A stretch of DNA of 64,000 nt from JAXGPP01 sp964436865 (GCA_964436865.1 CAYTFK010000003.1:19908-83907); one strand, 5' to 3'. Numbered from the stretch's first letter, positions 50,678-60,161 are shown. Translations and numbers: made by a program. The notes: generated by a model from the letters alone, not told the origin.

Positions 50678-52048
50678 ATGTCGAGTCATTGCCAAACTAC
50701 GCGTCGTCGATTTCTGCAGACCATGGCCGCCGCCGGGGCCGCGAGCTTTGTGCTGCCGTCAACGCGCCGAGCCTTCGGCTACCAGTCGGCCAACGACCGC
50801 CCCGTGTTCGCCACGATCGGCCTTCGCAACCAGGGCTGGGCGATCACCGAGAAGACGTTCAAGTTCGCCGATTTTGCCGCCCTTGCCGACGTCGATTCGA
50901 AGGTGCTCGGGGGCTATGTCGACGAGACCGAAAAGAGACAGGGCAAGCGGCCCGACGCCTACAAGGACTATCGCAAGATCCTTGAACGAGACGACATTGA
51001 CGCCGTCATGATCGCGACGCCCGACCACTGGCACACCAAGATCGCCGTCGAAGCGATGCGCGCGGGGAAAGACGTCTACTGCGAGAAGCCGCTGACGCTC
51101 ACCATCGACGAAGGGAAGCTGATCGAGAAGGTCGTCAAGGAGACGGGGCGCGTCTTCCAGGTCGGCACCATGCAGCGCACCGAGTGCAACCAGTACTTCC
51201 TCCAGGCCGTGGCGCTGGTGAAGCACGGGCGGATCGGCACCGTCAAGAAGGTGACCTGCGGCATCGGCGGCATGGAAGACTCGCCGGTCATCCCCGTCGC
51301 GCCCGTTCCCCCGGAACTCGACTGGGAATTCTGGCTCGGGCCGGCGCCGAAGGTTCCCTATCGGGCGCTGCCCGAACTGCGGACCGGCTACGGCGGCGGC
51401 GTGCCACTTTACAGCAATTGCCACTACTCATTCCGCAACTGGCACGAATACTCCGGCGGCAAACTCACCGACTGGGGCGCTCACCATGTCGACATCGCCT
51501 GCTGGGCAATCGGCGCAAGCGGCACCGGCCCGAGCAAGGTCACGCCGCTGGAGTTCAAGCTGGCCTGCGAGTACAAGGATGGCTACCCGGTCGTCGGTGA
51601 TCGCTACAATGTCGCAACTGAGTTCAGCATCCGCGCGGCCATGCCCAACAACATCGAGATGCTCATCGAGAGCAAGGGCGACAACGGTATTCTCTTCGAG
51701 GGCACCGAAGGGCGGTTCTTCGTCAGCCGCGGCCGGATTTCGGGCAGGCCCGTCGAGGACCTCAAGGACAAGCCGCTGCCCGACGGAGCGATCGAAGAAG
51801 TCTACGGTGGCAAGGTCAGCGAGAATCACAGCGCCAACTTCATCGAGAGCATGCAGTCTCGCAAGCAGCCGATCTCCGACGTCTGGTCGCACAACCGCAT
51901 GCTCGAAATCTGCCACCTTTCCAACATCGCCATGCGCTTGGGGCGCGAGATCAACTGGGATCCGGCCGCCCGGCAGATCGTCGGCGACCCACAGGCCAAC
52001 TCGTTCCTCACCCGTGAAAGCCGCCAGGGCTACTCCGTCGAAGCGTAA
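50678..52048 (+). CDS. Gfo/Idh/MocA family oxidoreductase, twin-arginine exported
   Basis: This 456-residue protein has a twin-arginine signal (TTRRRFLQTMAAAGAASF). The NAD-binding Gfo/Idh/MocA domain follows, with AVMIATPDHWHTKIAVEAM, AGKDVYCEKPLTLTIDEG (the EKP motif) and VGTMQRTE. The C-terminal domain includes WEFWLGPAPKVPY and WHEYSGGKLTDWGAHHVDIA, typical of the large planctomycete expansion of these predicted sugar or inositol dehydrogenases. GAAGGA precedes ATG 50678; the frame is open upstream but lacks similarity. The substrate is unknown. Export with a bound nicotinamide cofactor fits the twin-arginine route. Confidence 0.93.
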   Translation: MSSHCQTTRRRFLQTMAAAGAASFVLPSTRRAFGYQSANDRPVFATIGLRNQGWAITEKTFKFADFAALADVDSKVLGGYVDETEKRQGKRPDAYKDYRKILERDDIDAVMIATPDHWHTKIAVEAMRAGKDVYCEKPLTLTIDEGKLIEKVVKETGRVFQVGTMQRTECNQYFLQAVALVKHGRIGTVKKVTCGIGGMEDSPVIPVAPVPPELDWEFWLGPAPKVPYRALPELRTGYGGGVPLYSNCHYSFRNWHEYSGGKLTDWGAHHVDIACWAIGASGTGPSKVTPLEFKLACEYKDGYPVVGDRYNVATEFSIRAAMPNNIEMLIESKGDNGILFEGTEGRFFVSRGRISGRPVEDLKDKPLPDGAIEEVYGGKVSENHSANFIESMQSRKQPISDVWSHNRMLEICHLSNIAMRLGREINWDPAARQIVGDPQANSFLTRESRQGYSVEA

Positions 52049-52401
52049 GCTCCGCTTCGGCGTCCCATGTCCCGCATCCGCCGGGAAAAAGTCGAAACGG
52101 CAGACCCGACGCGGTTCCGGGTGAGGTGCGGAGCGACCACTGCGCGCGAAGAGACCCGCCTCGAGGCATCGAGGCGGGCCGGGACATGCGACGCCCGTGT
52201 GAGAGGTGAGAGGCTACTCCTCGCCAGCCTCCCCATCGGCGCCCGAACGCATGGGGGCCGCAAGGTATTCGGGTGTTTCGGCCACCCCGACGCCGGAAAG
52301 TCAGTTCCTGGCTATCACGCTCACGCCGAACCGGCTGCATGGCATCCAGACAGAGTATGTTTACGGCTGGCCGTGAAACATGACACTCGAGAAGGGCGGG
52401 C
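52049..52401. other. Intergenic region with a hairpin
   Basis: This 353-bp convergent gap separates the oxidoreductase gene from the receiver-domain gene. It holds the hairpin listed at 52155-52178 and a smaller GAAGC/GCTTC hairpin over the oxidoreductase stop codon. No gene is visible. Confidence 0.4.
52155..52178. terminator. Perfect 10-bp hairpin
   Basis: CCCGCCTCGA and TCGAGGCGGG pair perfectly around a GGCA loop. It lies between two convergent genes, so it may end transcription from either side, although no T run follows. Confidence 0.5.
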
Positions 52402-52782
52402 TCAGTGCCAGCCGTAGACGGCTTCGAGGGCCTGGCGGACGATGGAGGTCACTTGGCGACGGGTGACGGGTTTGGGGAGGACGGCATGCACCCGTTCGCG
52501 ATAGGCCTGCTCGACGACCGCTTCGTCGAGGTCGCCCGACATGAGAATGCACGGCAAGAGGGCGCGGAACTGCTTCACCCGGCGGACGGTTTCGAGCCCC
52601 GTCAGCTTGGGCATGTACATATCGAGGAGAACCAGATGGATGCGTTCGCGATGGACAATCCGCAGGGCTTCTTCGCCATCGCCGGCGAGCAACGTGCGAA
52701 AGCCTTCCGGCTCAAACACTTCGCGAAGTGTTTGACGGAGCGATTCGTCGTCGTCGGTAATGAGCAGGGACGGGTTTTCCAT
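52402..52782 (-). CDS. Stand-alone receiver-domain response regulator
   Basis: This 126-residue protein consists of one receiver domain: acidic pair in LLITDDDES, phospho-acceptor Asp54 in LVLLDMYMPKLTGLE, LMSGD for the switch residue and Lys in VLPKPVTR. No output domain is attached. Such proteins act by binding partners or as phosphate shuttles. ATG 52782 starts with MENPSLLIT; the upstream codons are not family-like. There is no kinase gene adjacent, so its partner lies elsewhere. Confidence 0.9.
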   Translation of the reverse strand: MENPSLLITDDDESLRQTLREVFEPEGFRTLLAGDGEEALRIVHRERIHLVLLDMYMPKLTGLETVRRVKQFRALLPCILMSGDLDEAVVEQAYRERVHAVLPKPVTRRQVTSIVRQALEAVYGWH

Positions 52783-53196
52783 TGCCCGATTTCCACTGTC
52801 GGAGCAGTCAAATTGCCACAACAGACCCGGCAAGCAATTCGGGTGCCACAGAAAGCCGAGCGGATCCTGGCAGGTCGGGCCGTTGACGTAAGCGACTGCC
52901 TATAAGAATCTTACAACGAGAGAGGCGGCGAAGCGAGCCCAATCTGCCCGGGTTGCTGCTTTTCGCTGGCCGGCAATTCCTGCCATGTTGACAGGAATTG
53001 GGGGAGCGAGGCCCGGGAGGCCTCCGGTTCTCTCGAGTTCCATGCACCTGCGAGGCGGCTGCGGAGTGATCCGTGCCGGGTACGCGGTAATCCGGGCGCT
53101 TGCCCCGCCAAATTGGCTTCATATACTTGGTTGCACCATGCCGCCCTAGTTTTTCCTGTTTGCCATCCCTGCCTCTCCGCTGCCTGGAGTTCTCTA
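52783..53196. other. Divergent intergenic region upstream of sdhC
   Basis: This 414-bp gap carries the promoters of the receiver gene and of the succinate dehydrogenase operon. Nothing structured stands out beyond scattered GC-rich stems. Confidence 0.4.
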
Positions 53197-53985
53197 GTGG
53201 CTGTTCCCATTGCAACGTCGATCTTTGGCGAGCATGAGTTCCTGATTCGAAGGTTGCATTCGCTGACGGGCCTTATCCCTCTGGGTGGTTATCTAGCCTT
53301 CCACTTGGCGACCAACGCGGCGATCATCGACGGCATCGACGCCTATCAGCATCGCGCCGACCAGATTCATATGCTCGGCCCGACCACGATCCTGGCACTC
53401 GAATGGACGCTGATCTTCATTCCGCTCATTTTTCATTCATTGATCGGGCTGTTGATTGTCGCCCGGGGCAAGCGGAACGTGGCCAATTACGGCTACGAAG
53501 GAAACATCCGCTACACGCTGCAGCGGTGGACCGGCGTGCTGGCATTCTTGTTCATTTTCTGGCATGTATTCCACATGCATGGCTGGATCCGCTGGGAGTG
53601 GTACACGGCCAACATCGCGCTGCCGCTGGGCGGTGCGGTGTTCGACCCGAAAAACGTCGTCACGGCGGCCGAAGCGATCCAGTCGAGCTGGTGGGTGATC
53701 GCGCTTTACGGCGCGGGCGTTGTCTCGACGGTCTACCATTTCGCCAACGGGCTGTGGACGATGGGGATTACCTGGGGACTGTGGGTCAGTCCGCGGGCCC
53801 AGAACTGGGCGAAGATCCCCTGCGCGGCGATCGGCGTATTCCTATTAGTCGTCGGCCTGGGCGCGCTTGCCGGCATGGTATTGATTGACGTACCCCCACA
53901 GGTTGATGGTACGCACGAGCGGGCGGCGGCGAGCGTCCTGCCGGCTGCGGACACGGAGTGGGGCACTCCGGGTGGCGAATCGTAG
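53197..53985 (+). CDS. sdhC: Succinate dehydrogenase cytochrome b558 subunit
   Basis: This 262-residue membrane anchor has about five membrane helices and many candidate haem-ligand histidines: RRLHSLTG, AFHLATN, IFHSLIG, FWHVFHMHGW and VYHFANGLW. It fits the single-subunit, di-haem SdhC of the Bacillus/epsilonproteobacterial type, which passes electrons between the quinone pool and SdhB. The GTG at 53197, preceded by TGGAG, gives the family-like start; a GTG-free upstream extension to 53113 has no similarity. It is the first gene of sdhC-sdhA-sdhB. The last about 35 residues are hydrophilic. Confidence 0.9.
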   Translation: MAVPIATSIFGEHEFLIRRLHSLTGLIPLGGYLAFHLATNAAIIDGIDAYQHRADQIHMLGPTTILALEWTLIFIPLIFHSLIGLLIVARGKRNVANYGYEGNIRYTLQRWTGVLAFLFIFWHVFHMHGWIRWEWYTANIALPLGGAVFDPKNVVTAAEAIQSSWWVIALYGAGVVSTVYHFANGLWTMGITWGLWVSPRAQNWAKIPCAAIGVFLLVVGLGALAGMVLIDVPPQVDGTHERAAASVLPAADTEWGTPGGES

Positions 53986-54056
53986 CGGGCAAGCGGCAAT
54001 GGTCTCGCATCGAGAAGGCCAGTGGTCAGTCGCGCGGTACTCCGGCAGGAAGACTA

Positions 54057-54135
54057 TTGTGGTGCGGCTGTCGCGGCTCGATTTCGGGCAGGCGGGATGC
54101 GAGTTGTCTGGGCAGGCCGGACGCCTGCACCACAA
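54057..54135. repeat. Inverted-repeat element upstream of sdhA
   Basis: TTGTGGTGC (54057-54065) and GCACCACAA (54127-54135) are perfect inverted repeats enclosing further stems such as GCAGGC/GCCTGC. It sits in the sdhC-sdhA gap. The ATTGTGGTGCG left end also occurs at 42301-42311, ahead of the M23-like gene. Confidence 0.45.
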
Positions 54136-54174
54136 AGAGTGCTAGGGTCTCAAGAGGAAAGGTCCGCATAGGTT

Positions 54175-56142
54175 ATGGCACAGCAACGCGTGGTGGTGGT
54201 CGGCGGCGGATTGGCAGGACTGGCGGCGGTCATGAAGCTCGCCGAGCTTGGCGTCCATGTCGACGTGCTCAGCCTCACACCCGTGAAGCGTTCGCATAGC
54301 TGTTGTGCGCAGGGTGGCATCAACAGCGTGAACAACCTTACGCGGCAGCGTGGCGACACGGAGTGGAAGCACTTCGACGACACGGTTTACGGCGGCGACT
54401 TCCTGCAGCACCAGCCGCCCGTCAAGGAGATGGCCGAATGGGCGCCGCGGATCATCGACTTGATGGACCGGATGGGAGTGACGTTCAACCGCACGGCGGA
54501 AGGGTTTCGCGACCAGCGGCGTTTCGGCGGCACGCTGTATCCCCGCACGGCATTCGCCGGTGCGACGACCGGCCAGCAACTGCTCTACGCCCTGGACGAG
54601 CAGGTTCGCCGGTGGGAAGAGCACGGGCATGTGACGAAGTATGAGTTCTGGGACTACTTGGGGCCGATCCTGGACGATCAGGGCGTGTGTCGCGGGTGCG
54701 TGGCCCAGGACATGGTGACGATGGAGATCCGCGCGTTTCCGGCCGATGCGCTGGTGATCGCCTCGGGAGGGTGCGGACTGCTTTACGGGCGGTCGACGAT
54801 GTCGATGGCCTGCACCGGCAGCGCTGCCAGCCGCACGTTCCAGGCGGGGGTGCGGTATGCCAACGGCGAGTTCATCCAGGTCCACCCGACGGCGATTCCG
54901 GGGGCGGACAAGCTGCGGCTGATGAGCGAATCGGCGCGGGGCGAAGGGGGGCGGGTATGGGTGCCGCGCCGGCCGCAGGACACGCGTCCGCCGCAATCGA
55001 TCCCGCAGAACGAGCGCTACTATTTCCTCGAGGAGCGGTATCCGAAATACGGCAACCTCGTGCCGCGCGACATTGCGACTCGCGAGATCTTCAATGTCTG
55101 CACCAAGGAGGGGCTGAGCGTCGAGAAGGACCGGCTTTGCGTTTATCTCGACGTGACGCATATTCCGCACGACGACCTGGAGCGGAAGCTCGGGGGCATT
55201 TTGGAGATTTACGAGAAGTTCCAAGGGGTTGATCCGCGGACGACGCCGATGAAGATTTTTCCCGCCGTGCATTACTCGATGGGCGGGTTGTGGTGCGACT
55301 ACGAACGGACGGCCGACGGCGGACTGAGGATCGGTTCGCCGCGGAACCAGCAGACGAACATCCCGGGGATCTACGCGATCGGCGAATGCGATTATCACTA
55401 CCACGGCGCGAACCGCCTGGGGGCCAATTCGCTTGTGGCCTGCATATTTGCCGGCCTGGTGACCGCGCCGGGGATTACCTCGCGGCTCGACTCGCTCAAC
55501 GGAGGTCCGGCCTCGGAGCAGCCTTCGACGCTCTTCGACCGGGCGGTGAACCATCACAAGGCCCGCTACCAGTCGCTCCTGGACCGGCCCGCCGACGGCG
55601 AGAACCCGTACCGACTGCACCAGGAACTGGGGCGCATCATGACCGAGGCGGCGACGGTCGTGCGGCACAACGACTCGCTGGAGCGGGCCTACGAGCAGGT
55701 GGAGGAGCTCCAGCGGCGGGCGGAGGAGTGTTCGCTTTCCGATACGGGAAGCTGGACCAACCAGAACATCATCTTCACGCGCGCGCTGATCGACATGTTT
55801 CCGCTGGCGAAGACGATCCTCAAGGGGGCGCGGCTCCGCGACGAGTGCCGCGGCGCGCATTTCAAGCCGGAGTACGTGTTTCCGGCGGTGGATGCGGCCG
55901 ACCCGGCCGAAAGGCTTCGCCAGGCGGAGCAGTGGTGCGAGCGTTTTGTGGAGAACAACCGCCGCTGGCTGAAGTCGACGATCGCTGAGCTCGACCGCGA
56001 CGGCGAGCCGCAGATCACGTATGAGGACGTCGATACTTCGCTCATCCCGCCGCGGCCCCGGCTGTACGGCGTGGTAGGCGGCGACATCATCGAACAGGTC
56101 TGGCGCGAGCGGGGAGCCGGTATGGCCGCCGCGTCGGCATGA
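54175..56142 (+). CDS. sdhA: Succinate dehydrogenase flavoprotein subunit
   Basis: This 655-residue subunit oxidises succinate to fumarate. The N-terminal FAD site is VVVVGGGLAGLAAVMKLAE. The flavin-linked histidine is His41 in KRSHSCCAQGGINS. Other motifs are GGTLYPRTAFAGATTGQQLL, ASGGCGLLYGRSTMS, FIQVHPTAIPG, SESARGEGGRVWVP, AVHYSMGGLWCDYE and the AIGECDYHYHGANRLGANSL active-site region. Length suits the Bacillus-type enzyme. It is preceded by sdhC (189-bp gap with an inverted repeat) and followed by sdhB. Confidence 0.97.
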   Translation: MAQQRVVVVGGGLAGLAAVMKLAELGVHVDVLSLTPVKRSHSCCAQGGINSVNNLTRQRGDTEWKHFDDTVYGGDFLQHQPPVKEMAEWAPRIIDLMDRMGVTFNRTAEGFRDQRRFGGTLYPRTAFAGATTGQQLLYALDEQVRRWEEHGHVTKYEFWDYLGPILDDQGVCRGCVAQDMVTMEIRAFPADALVIASGGCGLLYGRSTMSMACTGSAASRTFQAGVRYANGEFIQVHPTAIPGADKLRLMSESARGEGGRVWVPRRPQDTRPPQSIPQNERYYFLEERYPKYGNLVPRDIATREIFNVCTKEGLSVEKDRLCVYLDVTHIPHDDLERKLGGILEIYEKFQGVDPRTTPMKIFPAVHYSMGGLWCDYERTADGGLRIGSPRNQQTNIPGIYAIGECDYHYHGANRLGANSLVACIFAGLVTAPGITSRLDSLNGGPASEQPSTLFDRAVNHHKARYQSLLDRPADGENPYRLHQELGRIMTEAATVVRHNDSLERAYEQVEELQRRAEECSLSDTGSWTNQNIIFTRALIDMFPLAKTILKGARLRDECRGAHFKPEYVFPAVDAADPAERLRQAEQWCERFVENNRRWLKSTIAELDRDGEPQITYEDVDTSLIPPRPRLYGVVGGDIIEQVWRERGAGMAAASA

Positions 56143-56164
56143 ACCACACGGACTGAGTGACCGC

Positions 56165-57028
56165 ATGATTGCACCTACCTCCCAATCCTCCGGCCATCCG
56201 CAGCGGCCGAAAGTGTTCGACGTGGTCGTGCTCCGCCAGGACGGGCCCGGGCAACCGAGCTACCTCGAGCGGCATCATGTCGAGTACGAACCCGACATGA
56301 ACTGCATCAGCGTGCTGCAGAAGATCGCCGCGCAAGCGACGACGGCGGAGGGGAAGAAAGTCGCTCCGGTGGCCTGGGACTGCAATTGCCTGGAGGAGAT
56401 CTGCGGCGCGTGCACGATGGTCATCAATGGCCGGGTGCGGCAGGCTTGCACGGCCCTGGTCGACCGGCTGCTGGACGAGAATCCCGAGCAGATCGAATTG
56501 CGGCCGATGACCAAGTTTCCGGTGGTCCGCGACCTGGTAGTCGATCGCCGCCGCATGTTCGAAACGCTGAAGAAGCTCAAGGGTTGGGTGCCGGTCGACA
56601 GCTACTACGACATGGGCGCCGGCCAGCGGCAGTCGCCCGACGACCAGCAGCAGGCCTACGTGTTGAGCAAGTGCATGACCTGCGGCTGCTGCCTGGAAGC
56701 CTGCCCGCAGTTCCTCAAGATCGAGCTTCAGCGGGAAGAGGGTGAGACCGAGGAGCAGTTCCGGGCCCGCGAGCGGGAGATGTTCAACCGCGGCTTCATC
56801 GGCGCGTTTGCGATCGCCCAGATCGACATGTTCAACACCAACCCGATCGGCAAGACGACAGCCCGGGAGCGGCTCGACGCGCTGACCGACGAGGGAGGCA
56901 TCCAGATCTGCGGCAACGCGCAGAACTGCGTGCGGGTGTGCCCGAAGGAGATCCCGCTGACCACTTCGATCGCCCGGATGGGCCGCGAGGCGACGAAGCA
57001 CATGCTGCGGAGCTGGTTCGACCGGTAG
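56165..57028 (+). CDS. sdhB: Succinate dehydrogenase iron-sulfur subunit
   Basis: This 287-residue subunit carries three iron-sulfur clusters that pass electrons from SdhA to the quinone site. The [2Fe-2S] ligands are in DCNCLEEICGACTMVINGR with a later cysteine in RQACTAL. The [4Fe-4S] and [3Fe-4S] ligands are in CMTCGCCLEACPQ and CGNAQNCVRVCPKEIPL. Length is typical of Bacillus-like SdhB. It starts 22 bp after sdhA and ends the operon. Confidence 0.97.
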   Translation: MIAPTSQSSGHPQRPKVFDVVVLRQDGPGQPSYLERHHVEYEPDMNCISVLQKIAAQATTAEGKKVAPVAWDCNCLEEICGACTMVINGRVRQACTALVDRLLDENPEQIELRPMTKFPVVRDLVVDRRRMFETLKKLKGWVPVDSYYDMGAGQRQSPDDQQQAYVLSKCMTCGCCLEACPQFLKIELQREEGETEEQFRAREREMFNRGFIGAFAIAQIDMFNTNPIGKTTARERLDALTDEGGIQICGNAQNCVRVCPKEIPLTTSIARMGREATKHMLRSWFDR

Positions 57029-57130
57029 GTCGAGCACGCGGTGCTGGGGGAATCGGCCGCGATCGGACGAGCTGGTGAGCCGATCAAGCTGCGGGCGTGA
57101 CTCAGGCGAACGAAGCTGCTGCCGGTTGGC

Positions 57131-58402
57131 TCATCCGACGATTCCGCCGATGTCGATCAGGAACAGTTGGCGGCCTTCGCCGGTATGGGGCGAATCGATC
57201 ACTACCAGCCGCCCGTCGGGGCTGAATCGCGGGTGGGTGTCGCAGCGCCATTCGCCCGCGTATTCCGGAGGCAGCCGGAAACTGCCGAGCGGCACACGGC
57301 GGCCGGTGGCGACCTCGTACAGGTAGACGTTCTGGTTGCGGTCCTTGTCGGGGTAGGTGTCGTTGAGGATCCAGGCGTTGCCCGGCAGGTAGGTGCAGTG
57401 CCCGTTCTTGGTCATCACGCCGGCGCCGACGACCTCGACCTTGCCGCCGGTGCGATCTTCGTAGAGGTAGAACGCGTCGCCGTGCGACTCGTGGCGCGAC
57501 CAGGCGAGAATATGCTGCGGATCGCGCCAGATGAAGTGCGACGTGTAGCCGGACGGATCGACGATGCGGATATCGGAACCGTCGGCGGCCGCGGTGAGCA
57601 TCCGCGTCATGAAGCCTTTCTGGCCGGGGTTTACCCAGCGGTGCAGGAATTCGAACCGCGAGCCGTCGGGATTGACGAGGAGGTGGTTGAACCAGTGCTT
57701 CGCCGGAGAAAAATCGCCCTTATCCCACGGCACGCGGACGATGTCGGCCAGCGAGATGAGCAGCTTCGCGTCGCCGCTTTCCAGGTCGATCCGCCAGATT
57801 CCCGATTCGGCCGGCGCGAGCTGATCGGCAAACGGATCGGGGAGCCCTACGTAACCGTAGCCGGGCCGGACGTCGTTGAGGCGGCGGAAATCGGGCGCGA
57901 CGGCCCAGCGGCCGTCGGGGCTGACGGTGTAGATCGGGTGCGGGATGGTGCGCTTCGCCCGGGTTTTGACGTCCATGATGTGGCAGACGAAGTGATCGCC
58001 CTGGCGGTCGTTCCAGATGATCTCGCTCTCGGCGCCGGGGCGCCACTGGAGCATACACCCTTGCTGCCAGCACCAGGCCCGCGACTCGCCCAGCTCGATC
58101 CAGCGGTCGCCGTCGCCGAGGTCGACCATGCCGATGCGGATCACGTCGTCGGGCCGCGGCGAGCGGTGCTCGAAGCCGACCTCCATTCCAAGGACGTAGC
58201 GGCCGGTGGGATCGAACTCGAGCTTGTCGTAATAGCTGAACCAGTGGTGTTTCGGCCCCTTGGTGAGCTGGCGGACCGGCGGCAAGCTGGCGGAAGCCTC
58301 GGCGCCGGGCAGCCATCGCGGAGCGGCGAGAGCGACGGGGGCGAGGGCGATGGCCTGCAGTGCGCGGCGGCGGGAAAGACGGGAGAACGACGTGTGCGGC
58401 AT
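57131..58402 (-). CDS. Secreted beta-propeller protein, oligogalacturonate lyase-like
   Basis: This 423-residue protein has a twin-arginine-like signal (SRLSRRRALQAIALAP) and seven or so beta-propeller blades of TolB/PL22 character: DKLEFDPTGRYVLGMEV, GCMLQWRPGAESEIIWNDR, HPIYTVSPDGRWAVAPDF, HLLVNPDGSRFEFLHRW and the closing CDTHPRFSPDGRLVVIDSPH. Proteins with this pattern are often grouped with oligogalacturonate lyases, which cleave pectin fragments, but the catalytic His/Tyr cannot be verified here. GAGG precedes ATG 58402. It is convergent with sdhB, with a 102-bp gap. Confidence 0.75.
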   Translation of the reverse strand: MPHTSFSRLSRRRALQAIALAPVALAAPRWLPGAEASASLPPVRQLTKGPKHHWFSYYDKLEFDPTGRYVLGMEVGFEHRSPRPDDVIRIGMVDLGDGDRWIELGESRAWCWQQGCMLQWRPGAESEIIWNDRQGDHFVCHIMDVKTRAKRTIPHPIYTVSPDGRWAVAPDFRRLNDVRPGYGYVGLPDPFADQLAPAESGIWRIDLESGDAKLLISLADIVRVPWDKGDFSPAKHWFNHLLVNPDGSRFEFLHRWVNPGQKGFMTRMLTAAADGSDIRIVDPSGYTSHFIWRDPQHILAWSRHESHGDAFYLYEDRTGGKVEVVGAGVMTKNGHCTYLPGNAWILNDTYPDKDRNQNVYLYEVATGRRVPLGSFRLPPEYAGEWRCDTHPRFSPDGRLVVIDSPHTGEGRQLFLIDIGGIVG

Positions 58403-58489
58403 GGGAAGGATCCTCAGAGTAGCATGGGTTGGGTGCCAGTGTAACGGATGGCCGACAACAATCCAATCGTGCATTCGGATTGCTCGGGC

Positions 58490-58960
58490 TCAGGGCGATT
58501 CGCCTGCCGCCCTCAGAATGGCAAGCCTCGCTCGCGTGGAGATGAAGAAACCCGCCTGGAATTGAAGTTGATCCATCATGGCCGCTACCGACCCGATATA
58601 TCCAGCCTTCTTGGCGATCAGCAGCATCCCAAGAACGCCAATCACCTTGACTCCAAGTCCTATAGCCGCGGAACGCCCGCGCTTCTCATCAATCAGGAGG
58701 TAATCCGCGCCACATTCCCGGGCCAAGACGATCGCCTCAGCTTCACCGCGATCGAGCTTTCTGGCGACGAGGGCATCTGCTGCAGCCGCGTCCCGGATTG
58801 CCGCGGCCTTGAGAAAACCAGGCAAGCTCGTGTGAAATCGCAGCAGTTCGGCCTCAACCGCTGGGGGAATCAGCACGCGTTCAAAAAGACGGGGTAGCAG
58901 GTCACCGTGGCCGATCTGCAGCAGAGAGGTAACAGGGGATGTGTCGCTGACCACCAGCAT
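58490..58960 (-). CDS. DUF3368 PIN-fold toxin
   Basis: This 156-residue protein fits DUF3368, a PIN-like nuclease family acting as the toxin of UPF0175/DUF3368 pairs. Motifs are VSDTSPVTSLLQIG at the N-terminus (first acidic residues), LIPPAVEAEL, LDRGEAEAIVLA and DYLLIDEKRGRSAA with the later acidic residues of the active site. It probably cleaves RNA. Its ATG abuts the stop codon of the upstream antitoxin gene, so they are co-translated. Confidence 0.92.
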   Translation of the reverse strand: MLVVSDTSPVTSLLQIGHGDLLPRLFERVLIPPAVEAELLRFHTSLPGFLKAAAIRDAAAADALVARKLDRGEAEAIVLARECGADYLLIDEKRGRSAAIGLGVKVIGVLGMLLIAKKAGYIGSVAAMMDQLQFQAGFFISTRARLAILRAAGESP

Positions 58961-59197
58961 TCACTGTCCCCATTGTTCGGCCGTCGCGATGTCCTGTAGA
59001 GCGTCCTCCACGTCGTAGTGAATTGGAATCTGCCGTTTTCCGAGCTCATGCAAGAAGTGGCTCGGCGACAATCCAGCAATCTCCGCGCCGCACCCCAAGC
59101 TGACGCGGTTGTCGGCAAACAATCCCAAAGCCAAGTAAAGCCGGATTTCTTCCGGCGTAAATTGCTGTTGGACGGTTTCAGGGAAAGGGACGATCAT
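58961..59197 (-). CDS. UPF0175 family antitoxin
   Basis: This 78-residue protein resembles UPF0175, the antitoxin partner of DUF3368 PIN proteins. The segment EEIRLYLALGLFADNRVSLG, followed by GAEIAGLSPSHFLHELGKR, is a ribbon/helix-turn-helix type DNA-binding region, and the C-terminus (IPIHYDVEDALQDI) is typical. GAGGAG precedes ATG 59197. It probably represses its own operon and neutralises the toxin. Confidence 0.92.
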   Translation of the reverse strand: MIVPFPETVQQQFTPEEIRLYLALGLFADNRVSLGCGAEIAGLSPSHFLHELGKRQIPIHYDVEDALQDIATAEQWGQ

Positions 59198-59321
59198 CGG
59201 GCATTCTCCTCTCGGACACTCGCCATTATACGCCCGTGCCGAAGGGACAACAAATCCGCGCGGCTGGAGGGAGCGGGTTACGGGCACTGGAGAGAAAGCA
59301 GGCCGGCCGCAGATCGCCGCC

Positions 59322-60161
59322 CTACAGCCAAAGATGCAGGCGGCCGTCGAGCATGTCGGGCAGTCGCTTCTCGACGTGGTGGCGGATCTGCCGCGGCTGG
59401 TAACGGGTGCTGAAGTGTGAGGCGATGATCAGCCCGTTCTTGAAGCGATCGCGCCGCTCGAGCAGGTCTTCCAGGTGGATATGCCCGAACTTGTGAATCC
59501 GTTCTTTGCGGTGCTTGGGGGAGAAGAAAGTGACTTCGAGGATCAGGACTTCCGCCTCATACATCGCCGGGCAGTTGTCGAGCCCCTCGGGCGAACTGTC
59601 GCCGAGATAGGCCAGCCGCGGCACGCGGACCTCACGGGTGACGTCGACGCCCGACAATCGCAGGTCGCGGATCTCTTCGCCGGGCAGGCCCTGGTACTCG
59701 GGGCGCAGCTTTCGCCGCCGGTCCCAGACCACGAAGCCCATGGAGGGCACAGTGTGCTTCGTGGGGCAGGCAGTGACCACGAGCTCGCGGGAGAGCTCAA
59801 CCTCATCGCCCGGCTTGATCGGCAGCAGATGGCACGGCAGCCGGCCGCGGTCGAGGCGGCTCACCTGGCGGAGAATGCGATCGATCGGATCGATGGCGTG
59901 CTCGGGCAGGTAGATCGTGGGCGGCTCCATCTTCATCATCCGCCGCCGCGCCACGTAGGTGGGCAACGCCATGAAGTGGTCGATGTGGGTGTGCGAGACG
60001 AACCACGTGGGGGTGCCCATGAACGACCAGGGTTGCGCGCCCAGGTCGAAGCCGAGCTTGAACTCGGGGATCCGCCAGTAGGTTTGCACTGCGGCGAGGG
60101 AGAAGCCCTCGATGGTGATGTCTTTAAAAGTCAGCGACTTGACCGGCTGGTCCGTGAACAT
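59322..60161 (-). CDS. Metallo-beta-lactamase fold hydrolase, RNase Z-like
   Basis: This 279-residue protein has the zinc site VSHTHIDHFMALP (His57, His59, Asp61, His62) with later ligands in CPTKHTVPSMGFV, LAYLGDSSPEG and IIASHFSTRY, the ribonuclease Z pattern. RNase Z trims tRNA 3' ends; an alternative is a phosphodiesterase of the same fold. ATG 60161 gives the natural start: the same frame continues upstream through scpA as an unrelated Arg-rich stretch, and the scpA stop lies 35 bp upstream. It is the last gene of a two-gene unit with scpA. Confidence 0.88.
   Translation of the reverse strand: MFTDQPVKSLTFKDITIEGFSLAAVQTYWRIPEFKLGFDLGAQPWSFMGTPTWFVSHTHIDHFMALPTYVARRRMMKMEPPTIYLPEHAIDPIDRILRQVSRLDRGRLPCHLLPIKPGDEVELSRELVVTACPTKHTVPSMGFVVWDRRRKLRPEYQGLPGEEIRDLRLSGVDVTREVRVPRLAYLGDSSPEGLDNCPAMYEAEVLILEVTFFSPKHRKERIHKFGHIHLEDLLERRDRFKNGLIIASHFSTRYQPRQIRHHVEKRLPDMLDGRLHLWL

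Noticed and set aside
54142..56166. 674-codon open frame antisense to sdhA
   Set aside because: Shadow of a clearly conserved gene; Arg/Pro/His-rich composition without domains.
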